A stretch of DNA of 64,000 bases. Source: Pseudomonas corrugata (GTDB taxonomy: Bacteria; Pseudomonadota; Gammaproteobacteria; Pseudomonadales; Pseudomonadaceae). Below the pieces are notes generated by a model. It was not told the DNA's origin. It saw only the letters and a list, made by a program, of their open reading frames with translations, and ran no database searches. Below, one piece after another: positions 52,498 to 62,123 of the stretch (positions are counted from its first letter, which is position 1; every line of letters begins with the position of its first letter). The DNA lies in NCBI RefSeq assembly GCF_001269905.1, contig NZ_LHVK01000003.1, positions 372,001-436,000 of the forward strand, given 5' to 3'. The position numbers and the translations under genes were made by a program.

Positions 52498-53502
52498 TCA
52501 GACCTTGAGTACAAGTTTTCCGAAGTTCTCCCCGCTGAACAATTTGGTCAGCGTCTCGGGAAATGTCTCCAGTCCTTCGACGATGTCTTCCTTGCTCTTG
52601 AGCTGCCCCTTGGCCATCCAGCCGGCCATTTCCTGGCCGGCGGCTGCGAACTGGGCGGCGTAGTCCATGACTACGAAGCCTTCCATGCGCGCCCGGTTCA
52701 CCAGCAGGGACAAGTAATTGGCGGGGCCTTTCACCGCTTCTTTGTTGTTGTACTGGCTGATGGCGCCACAGATCACCACGCGGGCCTTGAGGTTCAAGCG
52801 GCTGAGCACGGCATCCAGGATGTCGCCGCCGACGTTGTCGAAATGCACATCGACACCTTTGGGGCATTCGCGTTTGAGGCCGGCCTGGACGTCTTCGCTC
52901 TTGTAGTCGATGGCACCGTCGAAGCCCAGCTCATCGATCAGGAACTTGCATTTGTCGGCCCCACCGGCGATGCCCACCACGCGGCAGCCTTTGATCTTGG
53001 CAATCTGGCCGGCGATGCTGCCCACCGCGCCGGCGGCACCCGACAGCACCACGGTTTCACCGGCCTTGGGTGCGCCGACGTCCAGCAGCGCAAAGTAAGC
53101 GGTCATGCCGGTCATGCCCAAGGCGGACAGATAACGTGGCAGCGGCGCCAGTTTCGGATCAACCTTGTAGAAACCCCTTGGCTCACCGAGGAAATAATCC
53201 TGCACGCCTAGCGCACCGTTGACGTAGTCCCCGACCGCAAACCCTGGGTTGTTCGAGGCAATCACCTGGCCCACACCCAATGCACGCATCACTTCACCGA
53301 TGCCCACGGGCGCGATATAGGACTTGCCCTCGTTCATCCAGCCGCGCATGGCCGGGTCCAGGGACAGGTACTCGTTCTTCACCAATATCTGACCGGCCGC
53401 GGGTTCGCCAACCGGGACTTGCTGATAAGTGAAGGTCTCGCGGGTCGCGGCGCCCACCGGGCGTTTGGCGAGCAGGAACTGGCGATTGGTCTGGGCAGTC
53501 AT
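52498..53502 (-). CDS. NADP-dependent MDR oxidoreductase (leukotriene B4 dehydrogenase / CurA type)
   Basis: 334 aa zinc-independent medium-chain dehydrogenase/reductase. The N-terminal part has RPVGAATRETFTYQQVPVGEP, the nucleotide motif is LSGAAGAVGSIAGQIAKIKGC near residue 153, and VHFDNVGGDILDAVLSRL is a family block. It probably reduces alkenal/alkenone double bonds. No Cys ligand set for catalytic zinc is visible. It is separate from pyrF and divergent from the SDR gene. Confidence 0.9.
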   Translation of the reverse strand: MTAQTNRQFLLAKRPVGAATRETFTYQQVPVGEPAAGQILVKNEYLSLDPAMRGWMNEGKSYIAPVGIGEVMRALGVGQVIASNNPGFAVGDYVNGALGVQDYFLGEPRGFYKVDPKLAPLPRYLSALGMTGMTAYFALLDVGAPKAGETVVLSGAAGAVGSIAGQIAKIKGCRVVGIAGGADKCKFLIDELGFDGAIDYKSEDVQAGLKRECPKGVDVHFDNVGGDILDAVLSRLNLKARVVICGAISQYNNKEAVKGPANYLSLLVNRARMEGFVVMDYAAQFAAAGQEMAGWMAKGQLKSKEDIVEGLETFPETLTKLFSGENFGKLVLKV

Positions 53503-53727
53503 GGTGGTTACTCAAGATGAAATTAAGCTTTGTTGATAGCCCGTCGAAGTGATTGTCGCAAGGTTTGCCGGGGTAGCGAATGCAGGCCGATACAACCCGG
53601 TGATAATGCTGCCGGGGCTGTTATCACTGGTGTCCATGCATGTTCAACCGGCATCTGGATAGTGCTGCTACGCCATGCTTGGCTGTGGCTACACTGGCGC
53701 AACCCCGCATCCTTCAAGGAACTGACA

Positions 53728-54489
53728 ATGAGCATGACGTTTTCTGGACAAGTCGCCGTAGTCACCGGTGCCGCTGCGGGCATCGGCCGCGCCACGGCCC
53801 GTGCGTTCGCAGCAGAGGACCTGAAGGTCGTGGTGGCCGACCTGGATGTAGCGGGCGGCGAGGGCACGGTGCAGTTGATTCGCGAGGCGGGCGGCGAGGC
53901 GGTGTTCGTGCGCTGCAACGTGACACTGGAAAGCGACGTGCAGAACCTGATGAATGAAGTGATCGGTACCTACGGTCGTCTCGATTACGCCTTCAACAAT
54001 GCCGGGATCGAGATAGAGAAGGGCAAACTGGCCGACGGCACCCTCGATGAGTTCGACGCGATCATGGGCGTCAATGTGAAAGGTGTCTGGCTGTGCATGA
54101 AATACCAGTTGCCGCTGCTGCTGGCCCAGGGCGGCGGGGCCATCGTCAACACCGCCTCGGTGGCCGGCCTGGGTGCGGCGCCGAAAATGAGCATTTATGC
54201 GGCCTCCAAGCATGCCGTGATCGGCCTGACCAAGTCGGCCGCCATCGAATATGCCAAGAAGAAGATTCGCGTGAACGCGGTCTGCCCGGCAGTGATCGAC
54301 ACCGACATGTTCCGCCGTGCCTACGAGTCTGATCCGAAGAAGGGTGAATTCGCCAACGCCATGCACCCGGTAGGACGTATCGGCAGGGTCGAGGAAATTG
54401 CCAGCGCCGTGCTGTACTTGTGCAGCGATGGCGCGGCGTTCACCACCGGGCATTCGCTGGCGGTGGACGGCGGTGTCACGGCCTTCTAA
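53728..54489 (+). CDS. Short-chain dehydrogenase/reductase
   Basis: 253 aa. The cofactor motif VTGAAAGIGRATARA is near residue 13, NNAG is near residue 90, and the active-site YAASKHAV has Tyr and Lys with an upstream Ser in NTASVAGLG. VDGGVTAF ends the protein. An acidic residue after the second strand (DLDVAGGEG) suggests NAD preference. Substrate not determinable. An AAGGAACTGAC ribosome site supports ATG 53728. Terminator follows at 54506. Confidence 0.92.
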   Translation: MSMTFSGQVAVVTGAAAGIGRATARAFAAEDLKVVVADLDVAGGEGTVQLIREAGGEAVFVRCNVTLESDVQNLMNEVIGTYGRLDYAFNNAGIEIEKGKLADGTLDEFDAIMGVNVKGVWLCMKYQLPLLLAQGGGAIVNTASVAGLGAAPKMSIYAASKHAVIGLTKSAAIEYAKKKIRVNAVCPAVIDTDMFRRAYESDPKKGEFANAMHPVGRIGRVEEIASAVLYLCSDGAAFTTGHSLAVDGGVTAF

Positions 54490-54505
54490 GGGAGTGGATT
54501 GTAGG

Positions 54506-54534
54506 AAAAAGCCCGCACCTGTAGCGGGCTTTTT
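54506..54534 (+). terminator. Terminator after the SDR gene
   Basis: AAAAAGCCCGC / GCGGGCTTTTT stem. Confidence 0.92.
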
Positions 54535-54704
54535 CTTGGGCGGTCGGAAATTCCCTGGATCTGCCCGTCAATGTGTTTCAAGGCGTGAGAATCGGCCCAT
54601 TTGGCGACGTTGTCGTACATCGTCCGGCAACACCCTGTGCTTAACTGCCATGGAAAACCGACTGTTTCTGGAAATAAAACAATCGCTTAGGAGCTTGGTT
54701 ACTC

Positions 54705-56102
54705 ATGGAGTTGAGAATCGACCGACAGGCCCTGGTGCCTGTCGTACAGCAAATTGTCGACGCCTTGGTCGGCTGGATTCGACAGGCTGGGGTGCAACCG
54801 GGGACGCGCCTGCCTTCCATCCGCCAATTGGCGCGGGAGAATCTGCTCAGTCAGTCCAGCGTCAATGAAGCATGTGAACGTCTGGTCGCCCAAGGGATAT
54901 TGGCCTCCCGCCATGGCTCGGGTTTTTTTGTTGCATCACCTTCCTCGATCAGGCCCGACCTCTCCGGCAAGGGGCTGCCGGGAGGCATGCAGCGTGCCTG
55001 GGCCGATTCAGCCGACAACGGGCTGTGGGAACTGAAGTTAGGCAGTGGCGGATTACCCGAACGTTGGCGTGAGAGCGATGACCTGGCCTATGCGATTCGA
55101 CAGGTGTCCCGCACCGACATGGCGGGACTGTTCAACTACAGTACGCCGCTGGGGTTGCCTGCCTTGCGTGAGCAACTGTCAAGGCGACTGAAGCAGCTCA
55201 ATATCAATGTGGATGAAAACCTTATCCTGACCACAACGGGGGCGACTCATGGCCTGGACCTGATCGTGCGGACACTGCTGCGGCCGGGATGTTGCGTGGT
55301 GGTGGAAAGCCCCGGCTATTCGAGGCTGTTCGAGCTGCTCAGGCTCCATGGGATCGACATGATCGAGTTACCGAGGACACCACGGGGCCCGGATGTCGAC
55401 GCGTTGCAAGCGTTGTTGGCGACTCACCGGCCCAGCGCCTTGTTCATCAACAGCGCGTGTCACAACCCGACCGGCAGTTGCCTGGCGCCGGCCGTGGCCC
55501 AGCAGTTGCTGCAACTGACACGCAAGCATGCTGTGCTGGTTATCGAGGACGACGTCTATGCCGACTTCCAGAGCACGACGCGGACCCGGTTGGCGGCGCT
55601 GGATGCCGACGTGCTTTACGTGGGCAGTTTCTCGAAAACCCTGAGCAGTTCGTTGCGGGTCGGCTTCGTGGTGGCCGGCGCTGCGATCATCGAGCGTTTG
55701 AGCAAGGTCAAGGAGGTTACCAGCATGGGGGGGTCGCGGTTCTGCGAATCGGTTGTCGCCGGCCTGTTGGCCAACGGCGCCTATCGCAAGCTGGTCCAGC
55801 GCCAGCGGCAACGCCTGGGTATCGAAATGGCAATGGTGCTCCAGGTACTGGAGGATGCCGACTGGACCGTTTTCGGCAAACCGGCCGGAGGGCTGTTCAT
55901 CTGGGCACGTCCGCCCAGGTGCGACTACGCTGGATTACAACGCCTGGCCAAAAGGTTCGGTGTGCTGCTGTCTTCGCGTACAGCGTTCAGCCCGTCGGGT
56001 GTTGACAGTGACTGGCTACGGATCAATGTGGCCTATGCCCGGGACTCCAGGGCGCTGGCGTTCTTCCGGGCCACGGGTCTGGATCGACCTCGAGCGTTCT
56101 GA
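54705..56102 (+). CDS. MocR-type regulator (GntR HTH fused to aminotransferase)
   Basis: 465 aa. The N-terminal winged helix (about 1-78) has [21 protein letters not shown]. From about 105 it is a fold-type I aminotransferase with PLP Lys311 in [13 protein letters not shown], the Asp in [12 protein letters not shown] and ESPGYSRLF. MocR proteins usually sense an amino acid or vitamin B6 form and regulate a divergent gene. No obvious divergent target flanks it, and the effector is unknown. Confidence 0.92.
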   Translation: MELRIDRQALVPVVQQIVDALVGWIRQAGVQPGTRLPSIRQLARENLLSQSSVNEACERLVAQGILASRHGSGFFVASPSSIRPDLSGKGLPGGMQRAWADSADNGLWELKLGSGGLPERWRESDDLAYAIRQVSRTDMAGLFNYSTPLGLPALREQLSRRLKQLNINVDENLILTTTGATHGLDLIVRTLLRPGCCVVVESPGYSRLFELLRLHGIDMIELPRTPRGPDVDALQALLATHRPSALFINSACHNPTGSCLAPAVAQQLLQLTRKHAVLVIEDDVYADFQSTTRTRLAALDADVLYVGSFSKTLSSSLRVGFVVAGAAIIERLSKVKEVTSMGGSRFCESVVAGLLANGAYRKLVQRQRQRLGIEMAMVLQVLEDADWTVFGKPAGGLFIWARPPRCDYAGLQRLAKRFGVLLSSRTAFSPSGVDSDWLRINVAYARDSRALAFFRATGLDRPRAF

Positions 56103-56211
56103 AAACGACGAAGCCGTAGCTTTTTGCCATTATTCCGACGCCAGCATCTTGTGCGATGGGGCGTCTCGTTGCGAATCTGCGATTACACACACTGGCAGAG
56201 GACTGAGCGCA

Positions 56212-58176
56212 ATGATTTCGGCCGTGCAAAGACGTTTTGCCAACCTGGGTATGGCAAAGAAGTTGGGGATCGGGTTTGTCATGGTGCTGCTGCTCACTGC
56301 AGTTGTGGCGGCCATTGGGGTCTGGTCGTTGCAAACCATCAGTCAGCGTTTCGATGGCTTGAAGCAGATGTCCTCGTTCAGTAGCGAGCTACTCAAGGTC
56401 CGGCTGCTCGAACAGGACTACGCGTTGCGCTCCGATCCCAAGACGGTCGATGCCCTGCACCAGGGCGTGGACAGCTTGATCGCCAAGGCCAATGAACTCA
56501 AGGCGCAGTCGGCTGCCAACGTGCCGGTGATGAACGATGTGGAGCAAGCCTTGGTGGCTTATCGCAAGGCGTTCGATGAGTTCGTCGGATTGAGCCAGAG
56601 CAAGGACCTGGCCCTGGAGATGGCCAGTTGGTCGGTGTCCAGCGTCGCCAACAACCTCGATGTGCTTCGGGCCGGGTTGGCGGATGATGGCACCTACACG
56701 TTGAAAGAGACCCAGGGCAAGGAAGGCGCCGAGTTTGTTGAACAAGCCAACCAGGTCAGTGAGGTGTCCCGGTTGATGCTGGTGGCCATGAATGAGGCGC
56801 GGGTGCGCCTCGATCAGACCCGCAAAGGCAGTGAGGAAGCGGGACAAGGCCAGATCGAACAGGCCGAGCAGGCCATGAAGCAGGCCGAGGTGCTCAAGAC
56901 CGCGATCAAGGATCCGGGCTACCAGACGGTCATCAATGAAGTGGCCGGGCACATCGCCGGATTCAACGAGAAACTCGCTGAATATACTGGTCTGCTGGCC
57001 CAGGAGAAGGTCATCTCCGGGCAGCTGCGCGAACGGGCTGCCCAGGTGGTGGAGCGGGTTGACCAGGCCTATGCCGCCGAAGACAAGGCCATGCAGGCCG
57101 AGTTGAAAAAGAACTCGTTGCTGATCGTCGGTTCGTCGGCCCTCGCGTTGCTGGTGGGGTTGATTGCGGCCTGGGTCATTACCCGACTGATCGTGGCGCC
57201 GTTGCGCAGTGTCATTCGTGTCGCCCAGCAAATTGCCGGAGGGGACTTGAGTGCAACGGTGGAAGTGACGCGCCGGGATGAAATCGGGCAGTTGATGTTG
57301 GCGATGCAGCAGATGGGAGCCGGGCTGAGCAGTATCGTCAGTGGGTTGCAGTCCGGTATCGAGCAGTTGGCCAACTCCGCCCAGTCGTTATCGGCCGTGA
57401 CCGAACAGACCAACCTGGAAGTCAGCAGCCAGAAGGAGGAAACCGAACAGGTTGCCACGGCCATGAACCAGATGACCGCCACTGTGCACGACGTGGCGCG
57501 CAATGCCGAAGAAGCGGCCCAGGCTGCCCAGACCGCCGACGACAAAGTCGAAAGCGGTCAACAGGTGGTGCGCCAGAGCATGGTGCGTATCGAACAACTG
57601 GCCGACTCGGCCACATCGGCCAGTTCCAGCATCGAAAGCCTCAGTGCCGAAATCCAGAACATCGGCACGGTATTGAGTGTGATCAAGAGCGTCGCCGAGC
57701 AAACCAACCTGCTGGCGCTCAACGCCGCCATTGAAGCAGCTCGCGCCGGTGAACAGGGCAGGGGCTTTGCGGTGGTGGCCGATGAAGTGCGTGCCCTGGC
57801 CAAGCGCACACAACAATCCACCGAAGAAATCGAGCGGTTGGTGAGTGCCTTGCGTTCAGCCGCCCAGACTTCCGTGCAACAGATCCAGAGCAGCGGTGAG
57901 CTGGTGAAGATGGCGGTCAGCGATGCCCTGCAGACTGAAAGTGCCTTGGGCAGCATTGCTGCAGCCGTGTCGCTGATCCAGCAGATGAACCAGCAGATCG
58001 CCGCGGCAGCCGAACAGCAGAGCTCGGTCGCCGAAGAAATCAACCGCAGCGTCACCAGCATCCGCGCCAGTGCCGATCAGTCCTCCCTGGCGATGCAAGG
58101 CAACGCCGCGTCCAGCATTGAGCTGGCACAGTTGGGCGTCGAGCTGAAGGGGATGGTGGGGCATTTCAGGTTGTAA
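56212..58176 (+). CDS. Methyl-accepting chemotaxis protein, HBM-type sensor
   Basis: 654 aa. TM1 is at about 19-40; a large, almost wholly helical periplasmic domain (about 41-300) with heptad-like sequence suggests a helical bimodular (HBM) sensor; TM2 is near 301-323, then HAMP. The signalling tip [20 protein letters not shown] and [16 protein letters not shown] is standard. HBM receptors such as P. putida McpS bind TCA-cycle acids; the ligand here is inferred by class only. No pentapeptide CheR tether is visible at the C-terminus. Confidence 0.93.
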   Translation: MISAVQRRFANLGMAKKLGIGFVMVLLLTAVVAAIGVWSLQTISQRFDGLKQMSSFSSELLKVRLLEQDYALRSDPKTVDALHQGVDSLIAKANELKAQSAANVPVMNDVEQALVAYRKAFDEFVGLSQSKDLALEMASWSVSSVANNLDVLRAGLADDGTYTLKETQGKEGAEFVEQANQVSEVSRLMLVAMNEARVRLDQTRKGSEEAGQGQIEQAEQAMKQAEVLKTAIKDPGYQTVINEVAGHIAGFNEKLAEYTGLLAQEKVISGQLRERAAQVVERVDQAYAAEDKAMQAELKKNSLLIVGSSALALLVGLIAAWVITRLIVAPLRSVIRVAQQIAGGDLSATVEVTRRDEIGQLMLAMQQMGAGLSSIVSGLQSGIEQLANSAQSLSAVTEQTNLEVSSQKEETEQVATAMNQMTATVHDVARNAEEAAQAAQTADDKVESGQQVVRQSMVRIEQLADSATSASSSIESLSAEIQNIGTVLSVIKSVAEQTNLLALNAAIEAARAGEQGRGFAVVADEVRALAKRTQQSTEEIERLVSALRSAAQTSVQQIQSSGELVKMAVSDALQTESALGSIAAAVSLIQQMNQQIAAAAEQQSSVAEEINRSVTSIRASADQSSLAMQGNAASSIELAQLGVELKGMVGHFRL

Positions 58177-58205
58177 GCATGGGAGTTTGAAGCAAGCACG
58201 GACTG

Positions 58206-58310
58206 TTGTAGGAACTGCCGAGTGCAACGAGGCTGCGATCTTTGCCCTGACAATTGAGTCGCGAGCGAAAGATCAGGATCAAAAGATCGCAGGCTTCGCC
58301 AGCTCCTGCA
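58206..58310. repeat. Class III REPIN-like inverted repeat
   Basis: Left arm TGTAGGAACTGCC...GGCTGCGATCTTT (58207-58243) and right arm AAAGATCGCAGGCTTCGCCA...CTCCTGCA (58283-58310). The sequence differs from the other two REP classes in this window but has the same inverted-pair design. It separates the MCP gene from the next gene. Confidence 0.78.
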
Positions 58311-58337
58311 TCAGCCTCTGCCTGCACCACGCAGGCC

Positions 58338-59108
58338 TCAGTCGTAAACCTTCTTCTTCTTCCACTCGTCGTTGATTTCGTCTTCCTTCAAGCCTTCGGT
58401 CAACTGGTTGACCTCACCTTCGGCCGCCTTGGTGCTGGCCAGGACCATGGCATTGACGCGGGCCAGGAGTTTCTCGAGGTAAGCCAGCTGCTCGGCGTAG
58501 ACCTGTGGTTCCTGCTGTTTACGCAGGTATTGCACGCCACGTTCGAACGCCAGGCGAGCCTGCCCCGGTTGTTCCTGTTGCAAGGCCTGTTGGCCGAGGT
58601 TGTTGAAGAACTCGATGTGCAGCAGCACCAGGACGTGCCGTACTTCGCGGATCCAGCGCTTGGCTTCGTTGGGCGGCAGGAAACCGTCCTGGGCGGCGCG
58701 GGTGATCTGGCCATGCAAGGCCTCAAGCAGGAAACGCACATCCTTGGCCTTGGCTTCGGTCTGGATCGGAGCCGGGGGATTGTTCACCGGGATCGATTCG
58801 CCCTGGGCCGCCAGGGCGTTCAACTCGTCCAGGCGTGCCTTCACCGCTGCATTGGTCTTTTCCATGCCCAGCAAGCGCTGGCAGACGTTGATCTCAAGGC
58901 GGGTGATCAGCAGCTTCAGGACCGGGGTCATAAACTGGCCGGGGAAGGTTTCGGTGAGCTCGCCGCAACGACGCAGGCGGTCGTTGAGTTCGACCTTGGT
59001 ACGGGCCTTTTCCAGCTTGTTGTTTTCCGCCACATGGTTCATATAGCCAATGGCGATCAACAATGCGATCCCGGCTACGACGAGCAGGGTGATCATGAGT
59101 GGTGTCAC
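58338..59108 (-). CDS. Membrane-anchored cytoplasmic helical protein, unknown function
   Basis: 256 aa from a GTG at 59108 (MTPLMITLLVVAG), with AGAGG at good distance; the ATG four codons in is too close to be served by it. One N-terminal TM (about 5-24) is followed by a long charged helical domain (ENNKLEKARTKVELNDRLRRC) with predicted coiled coil to about residue 220. The tail is Lys/Glu-rich (EDEINDEWKKKKVYD). I do not recognise a family. It is divergent from the tRNA promoter region. Confidence 0.7.
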   Translation of the reverse strand: MTPLMITLLVVAGIALLIAIGYMNHVAENNKLEKARTKVELNDRLRRCGELTETFPGQFMTPVLKLLITRLEINVCQRLLGMEKTNAAVKARLDELNALAAQGESIPVNNPPAPIQTEAKAKDVRFLLEALHGQITRAAQDGFLPPNEAKRWIREVRHVLVLLHIEFFNNLGQQALQQEQPGQARLAFERGVQYLRKQQEPQVYAEQLAYLEKLLARVNAMVLASTKAAEGEVNQLTEGLKEDEINDEWKKKKVYD

Positions 59109-59363
59109 CGGTAAGACCTCTTTAATAGGATTCGCATAGATCAGTGTAGTGGCTAGGCTTTTAAGCGCATAGGCCCGAACGACGAGATTAGACGGACGAC
59201 CAGGCACGGTAGCGTAGATGCACATTGCCACTATTTGCTGGGCGCGACTATATCGTCTTGGCGGACGACAGAATATAGGCGTCAGAGACTGGACAGGCAA
59301 AATCTGCGAATCGCTCCTCAAACCGGTCGAAGTCATTGATTTAAATAAATTTATATCTGGGGG

Positions 59364-59392
59364 TTGACGACTTCTCAATCCATCCATAGAAT
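59364..59392 (+). promoter_or_regulatory. Promoter of the tRNA-Glu/Gly operon
   Basis: -35 TTGACG (59364-59369), 17-bp spacer, -10 TAGAAT (59387-59392), then the GC-rich discriminator GCGCGCC typical of stringently controlled stable-RNA promoters. The first tRNA begins 62 bp downstream. No other signal is seen in the 59109-59454 gap. Confidence 0.78.
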
Positions 59393-59454
59393 GCGCGCCA
59401 CTTACAGCGTAAAGCACTCAGCCAAGCGCCATAAGCAGTGAATGTTGTACGTGT

Positions 59455-59530
59455 GTCCCCTTCGTCTAGTGGCCTAGGACACCGCCCTTTCACGGCGGTA
59501 ACAGGGGTTCGAGTCCCCTAGGGGACGCCA
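59455..59530 (+). tRNA. tRNA-Glu (anticodon TTC)
   Basis: 76 nt with encoded CCA. The acceptor stem GTCCCCT/AGGGGAC is intact, with CCCTTTCACGG as anticodon loop region, T arm AGGGGTTCGAGTCCCCT. Confidence 0.97.
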
Positions 59531-59532
59531 AT

Positions 59533-59608
<76 letters not shown>

Positions 59609-59713
59609 ATTTTAAACAATCCTGCTTTCGAGCAGGGTTGAGTGAAACCAGAAACGATACCTTCGGGTTCGGATCTGGGCACTGGGACACACACCATGTG
59701 TTCCGGGCAGCGT

Positions 59714-59789
59714 GTCCCCTTCGTCTAGTGGCCTAGGACACCGCCCTTTCACGGCGGTAACAGGGGTTCGAGTCCCCTAGGGGACGCCA
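59714..59789 (+). tRNA. tRNA-Glu (anticodon TTC), second copy
   Basis: Identical in sequence to the copy at 59455-59530, 259 bp away. Confidence 0.97.
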
Positions 59790-59792
59790 TTT

Positions 59793-59868
<76 letters not shown>

Positions 59869-59873
59869 AATTC

Positions 59874-59906
59874 AAAAAAACGCCGCTCATTGAGCGGCGT
59901 TTTTTT
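59874..59906 (+). terminator. Terminator of the tRNA operon
   Basis: CGCCGCTCA / TGAGCGGCG stem with a long A-run before and T-run after. Confidence 0.95.
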
Positions 59907-60059
59907 ATGCCTGTGAAAAAGCCATCTCAATCGCGCCGGACCGGTCCAGGTGCTTTAGACGGACAATTTGCATGTGTTTTAGGGCGTGGGCCTTATCGCC
60001 TTAATAATGAAGGGAGGTTTGGCGAACTACATGCAAAATTAACGGAAAAGCATGTCGGA

Positions 60060-60076
60060 AAATTAATAATTAATTT
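60060..60076. promoter_or_regulatory. AT-rich palindrome upstream of the LysE gene
   Basis: AAATTAAT-A-ATTAATTT: two 8-bp arms around a single base, ending 53 bp before the lysE-like ATG, inside an AT-rich stretch. Lrp/AsnC operators are AT-rich palindromes of this type, and an Lrp gene lies 1.5 kb away. Assignment is inference. Confidence 0.5.
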
Positions 60077-60129
60077 CTAAAAAATTACCGTTCTCCTAAC
60101 CTTCCAGTACCCATTCTGGAGGTGCATCC

Positions 60130-60762
60130 ATGTTGATTTTCGTTAAATCAATGGTCATTGGTCTGTGCATTGCGGCCCCTGTGGGGCCCATCGGGCTGTT
60201 GTGTATACAAAGGAGTCTCATGCTTGGCTGGAGAGCCGGTTTTGCGACAGGGTTGGGGGCCGCCACTGCCGATTCAATCTATGGGTTCATAGGGGCGTTG
60301 GGTATTACCGCCATTATCGCGACGCTCATCAGCTTCAAGCCCTGGTTATGTATTCTGGGAGGGCTGTTCCTCGCCTACATTGGTTATCAGACAATACGCT
60401 CGAACAGCAATGCGACCGCCATGGGGGGCGAGCGCGCCAACATGTTCAAGGCTTATTCGACCACGCTGTTCCTGACCTTGTCGAACCCCATGACCATTTT
60501 GTCGTTTATCGCGATATTTGCCGCCTTGAGCGATAGCATGGCCAGCGAACAAGGCAGTCAGCACTCAGTGCTGTCCATGGTGACCGGCATATTTCTGGGC
60601 TCGGCCGTCTGGTGGTTAGGACTGAGCGGCTTCTCCTCCATCTTCAAGGCCAGGATCGCTCAGTCAAAGATTAAATTGATCAACTACTTTTCCGGGGCAA
60701 CCATCAGTCTGTTAGGCGCGTACCAAGTGGCAACCGGCGTCATGCTGGCCACGGGAACCTGA
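60130..60762 (+). CDS. LysE/RhtB-family amino acid exporter
   Basis: 210 aa with about six membrane helices. The N-terminal MVIGLCIAAPVGPIGLLCIQRSL is the LysE/RhtB signature, followed by LSNPMTILSFIAIFAAL. These exporters remove basic or neutral amino acids. Coding base composition is lower in GC than in the flanking core genes. Upstream lie a GGAGGTG ribosome site and an AT-rich palindrome. The Lrp gene at 61656 is a plausible regulator. Confidence 0.9.
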   Translation: MLIFVKSMVIGLCIAAPVGPIGLLCIQRSLMLGWRAGFATGLGAATADSIYGFIGALGITAIIATLISFKPWLCILGGLFLAYIGYQTIRSNSNATAMGGERANMFKAYSTTLFLTLSNPMTILSFIAIFAALSDSMASEQGSQHSVLSMVTGIFLGSAVWWLGLSGFSSIFKARIAQSKIKLINYFSGATISLLGAYQVATGVMLATGT

Positions 60763-60816
60763 GAAGGTTTCCCCTTCGGTGAATGATGCCGATGCCTTCT
60801 TCGGTCCCCTTCGGAG

Positions 60817-61125
60817 TCAGGAGGGAGCTTTACCCAGCCTGGACTCAACGTAGGCTTTGAAACGACCTATCGCCTGTGTGGTTTGTGCGGCTGTGGCATT
60901 ACTGAACGACAACCTGACCTGATTGACCGCTTCGTTTGTCAGTGAGAACAAGGACGTAGGGAATACAGTAACCCTGAAGTGCCGGGCGCACTCGTTCATC
61001 TCAGCCTGTCCGAAGACAAAAGGCAGGTGCACATTGATGAAGAAGCCTCCCGCCGGCTGATTCCAGGTGACGGTTCGTTGGGAACCGCCTTCGGATGGGA
61101 ATGCATGCTCAAGGCCCAGAGTGTT
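60817..61125 (-). pseudogene. Remnant of a PLP-dependent aminotransferase, C-terminal part
   Basis: About 100 codons in one frame read from DNTLGLEHAFPSEGG through WNQPAGGFFINVHLPF and RVTVFPTSLF to NQVRLSFSNAT and the stop at 60817. The W..PAGG.F block and QVRLSFSN are the C-terminal signature of fold-type I aminotransferases. Just upstream (about 61126) the frame stops (TAA) and the rest of the gene, including the PLP Lys, is missing. It could only start at an internal GTG (61032), so it is probably not functional. Confidence 0.8.
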
Positions 61126-61655
61126 GTCTTACACGCAGAAAAGGAACCACATGCAATTCAATTTAACGAGCCGCCCGCCTCGGTTTCCGCGAACCTTGCA
61201 AAAATCCAACTTACCCATCCTGGATGACACAGTTGCGTGACGAAAGATGACACTTTACGGCTCCCCCGTGGAGTAGTTCTTCCAGTTTTGCCGGGGGGCT
61301 TTCCAGGGGGCAAGTTTTCATTTCTTGTAGTGTCCATCTCTCATTTCCTCATTGCGAAAGTTGCCAACAACATCATCGCTAAAAAGCCTAGGCGAAACAA
61401 TCCTGCCGCCATAAGTGGCAGTCATCTTGTTGTAGTCAGTAAGCGGAAGACGTGCGGATCAAACCATGTTGAGAGAAATATTTTATTATGCGGTGCGTCA
61501 TGCTAAAGAGGAGGGGCTATTGATTGCGCGGATTCTTTCAAGGCTTCTCAGGCAGGAAATAGGCTAGCGCTCTGCTTTATTTTGGTGCATGATTTTTTTA
61601 ATGAAAAACGCGGGCTCTTCATTAAATTTTAAAGTTCTTACCGAGAGAAACGCAC
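61126..61655. other. AT-rich stretch without a clear gene
   Basis: 530 bp between the aminotransferase remnant and the Lrp gene. No homologous frame continues the aminotransferase. A 33-codon ORF (61466-61567, MLREIFYYAVRHAKEEG...) is present, but it has no good ribosome site, so I do not annotate it as a gene. The loss of the 5' part of the aminotransferase probably happened by deletion or insertion here. Confidence 0.55.
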
Positions 61656-62087
61656 ATGGATCGTATAGACATAAAAATCCTGGGGAAGGTACAGGACTGT
61701 GGCCGCATTTCCATCACGGAACTTTCCAAGCATGCGGGGCTTTCTATTCCTGCCACGACTGACAGGTTACGCAAGCTGGAAGACGCTGGGGTCATCAAGG
61801 GCTATAGCGCTCAGTTGGATCCCACCAAGCTGGGGTACGGCATCTCGGCTGTCGTCGGCATCACCACCCTCAAGCCGGCGAAAGCCAAATTGATAGCGAC
61901 GCTCCAGGACATTCCCGAGGTCGTGGAGTGCCTGCATATCACGGGTAATGACTCTTACCTGATCAGGATCTATGCCAAATCGATGGCTGAGATCGAGGCG
62001 ATCATTGCCAATATCAACGGGTACGGAGAGACGCGCACCAGCATTGTCTTGTCAGTTCCTATCGAGAGAAGAAAGCTCGCCCCTTGA
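61656..62087 (+). CDS. Lrp/AsnC-family transcriptional regulator
   Basis: 143 aa. An N-terminal HTH (DIKILGKVQDCGRISITELSKHAGLS, then TDRLRKLEDAGVIKGYSA) is followed by the RAM/AsnC ligand domain (VPEVVECLHITGNDSYLIRIYA read as EVVECLHITGNDSYLI). The family senses amino acids and often controls exporters such as LysE. It lies beyond the aminotransferase remnant from the LysE gene. The GAGAGAAACGCAC ribosome site is moderate. Convergent with the AraC gene. Confidence 0.92.
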   Translation: MDRIDIKILGKVQDCGRISITELSKHAGLSIPATTDRLRKLEDAGVIKGYSAQLDPTKLGYGISAVVGITTLKPAKAKLIATLQDIPEVVECLHITGNDSYLIRIYAKSMAEIEAIIANINGYGETRTSIVLSVPIERRKLAP

Positions 62088-62123
62088 GAGACTTGAACGC
62101 CAGCCATCGCATCAAAACGCCCG

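Noticed and set aside
60817..61032. A 71-codon GTG-initiated gene.
   Set aside because: It is only the last part of the aminotransferase remnant; the frame continues upstream with conserved residues before breaking.
61237..61506. An 89-codon ORF between the aminotransferase remnant and the Lrp gene.
   Set aside because: No ribosome site, low-complexity start and no family resemblance. Treated as non-coding AT-rich sequence.
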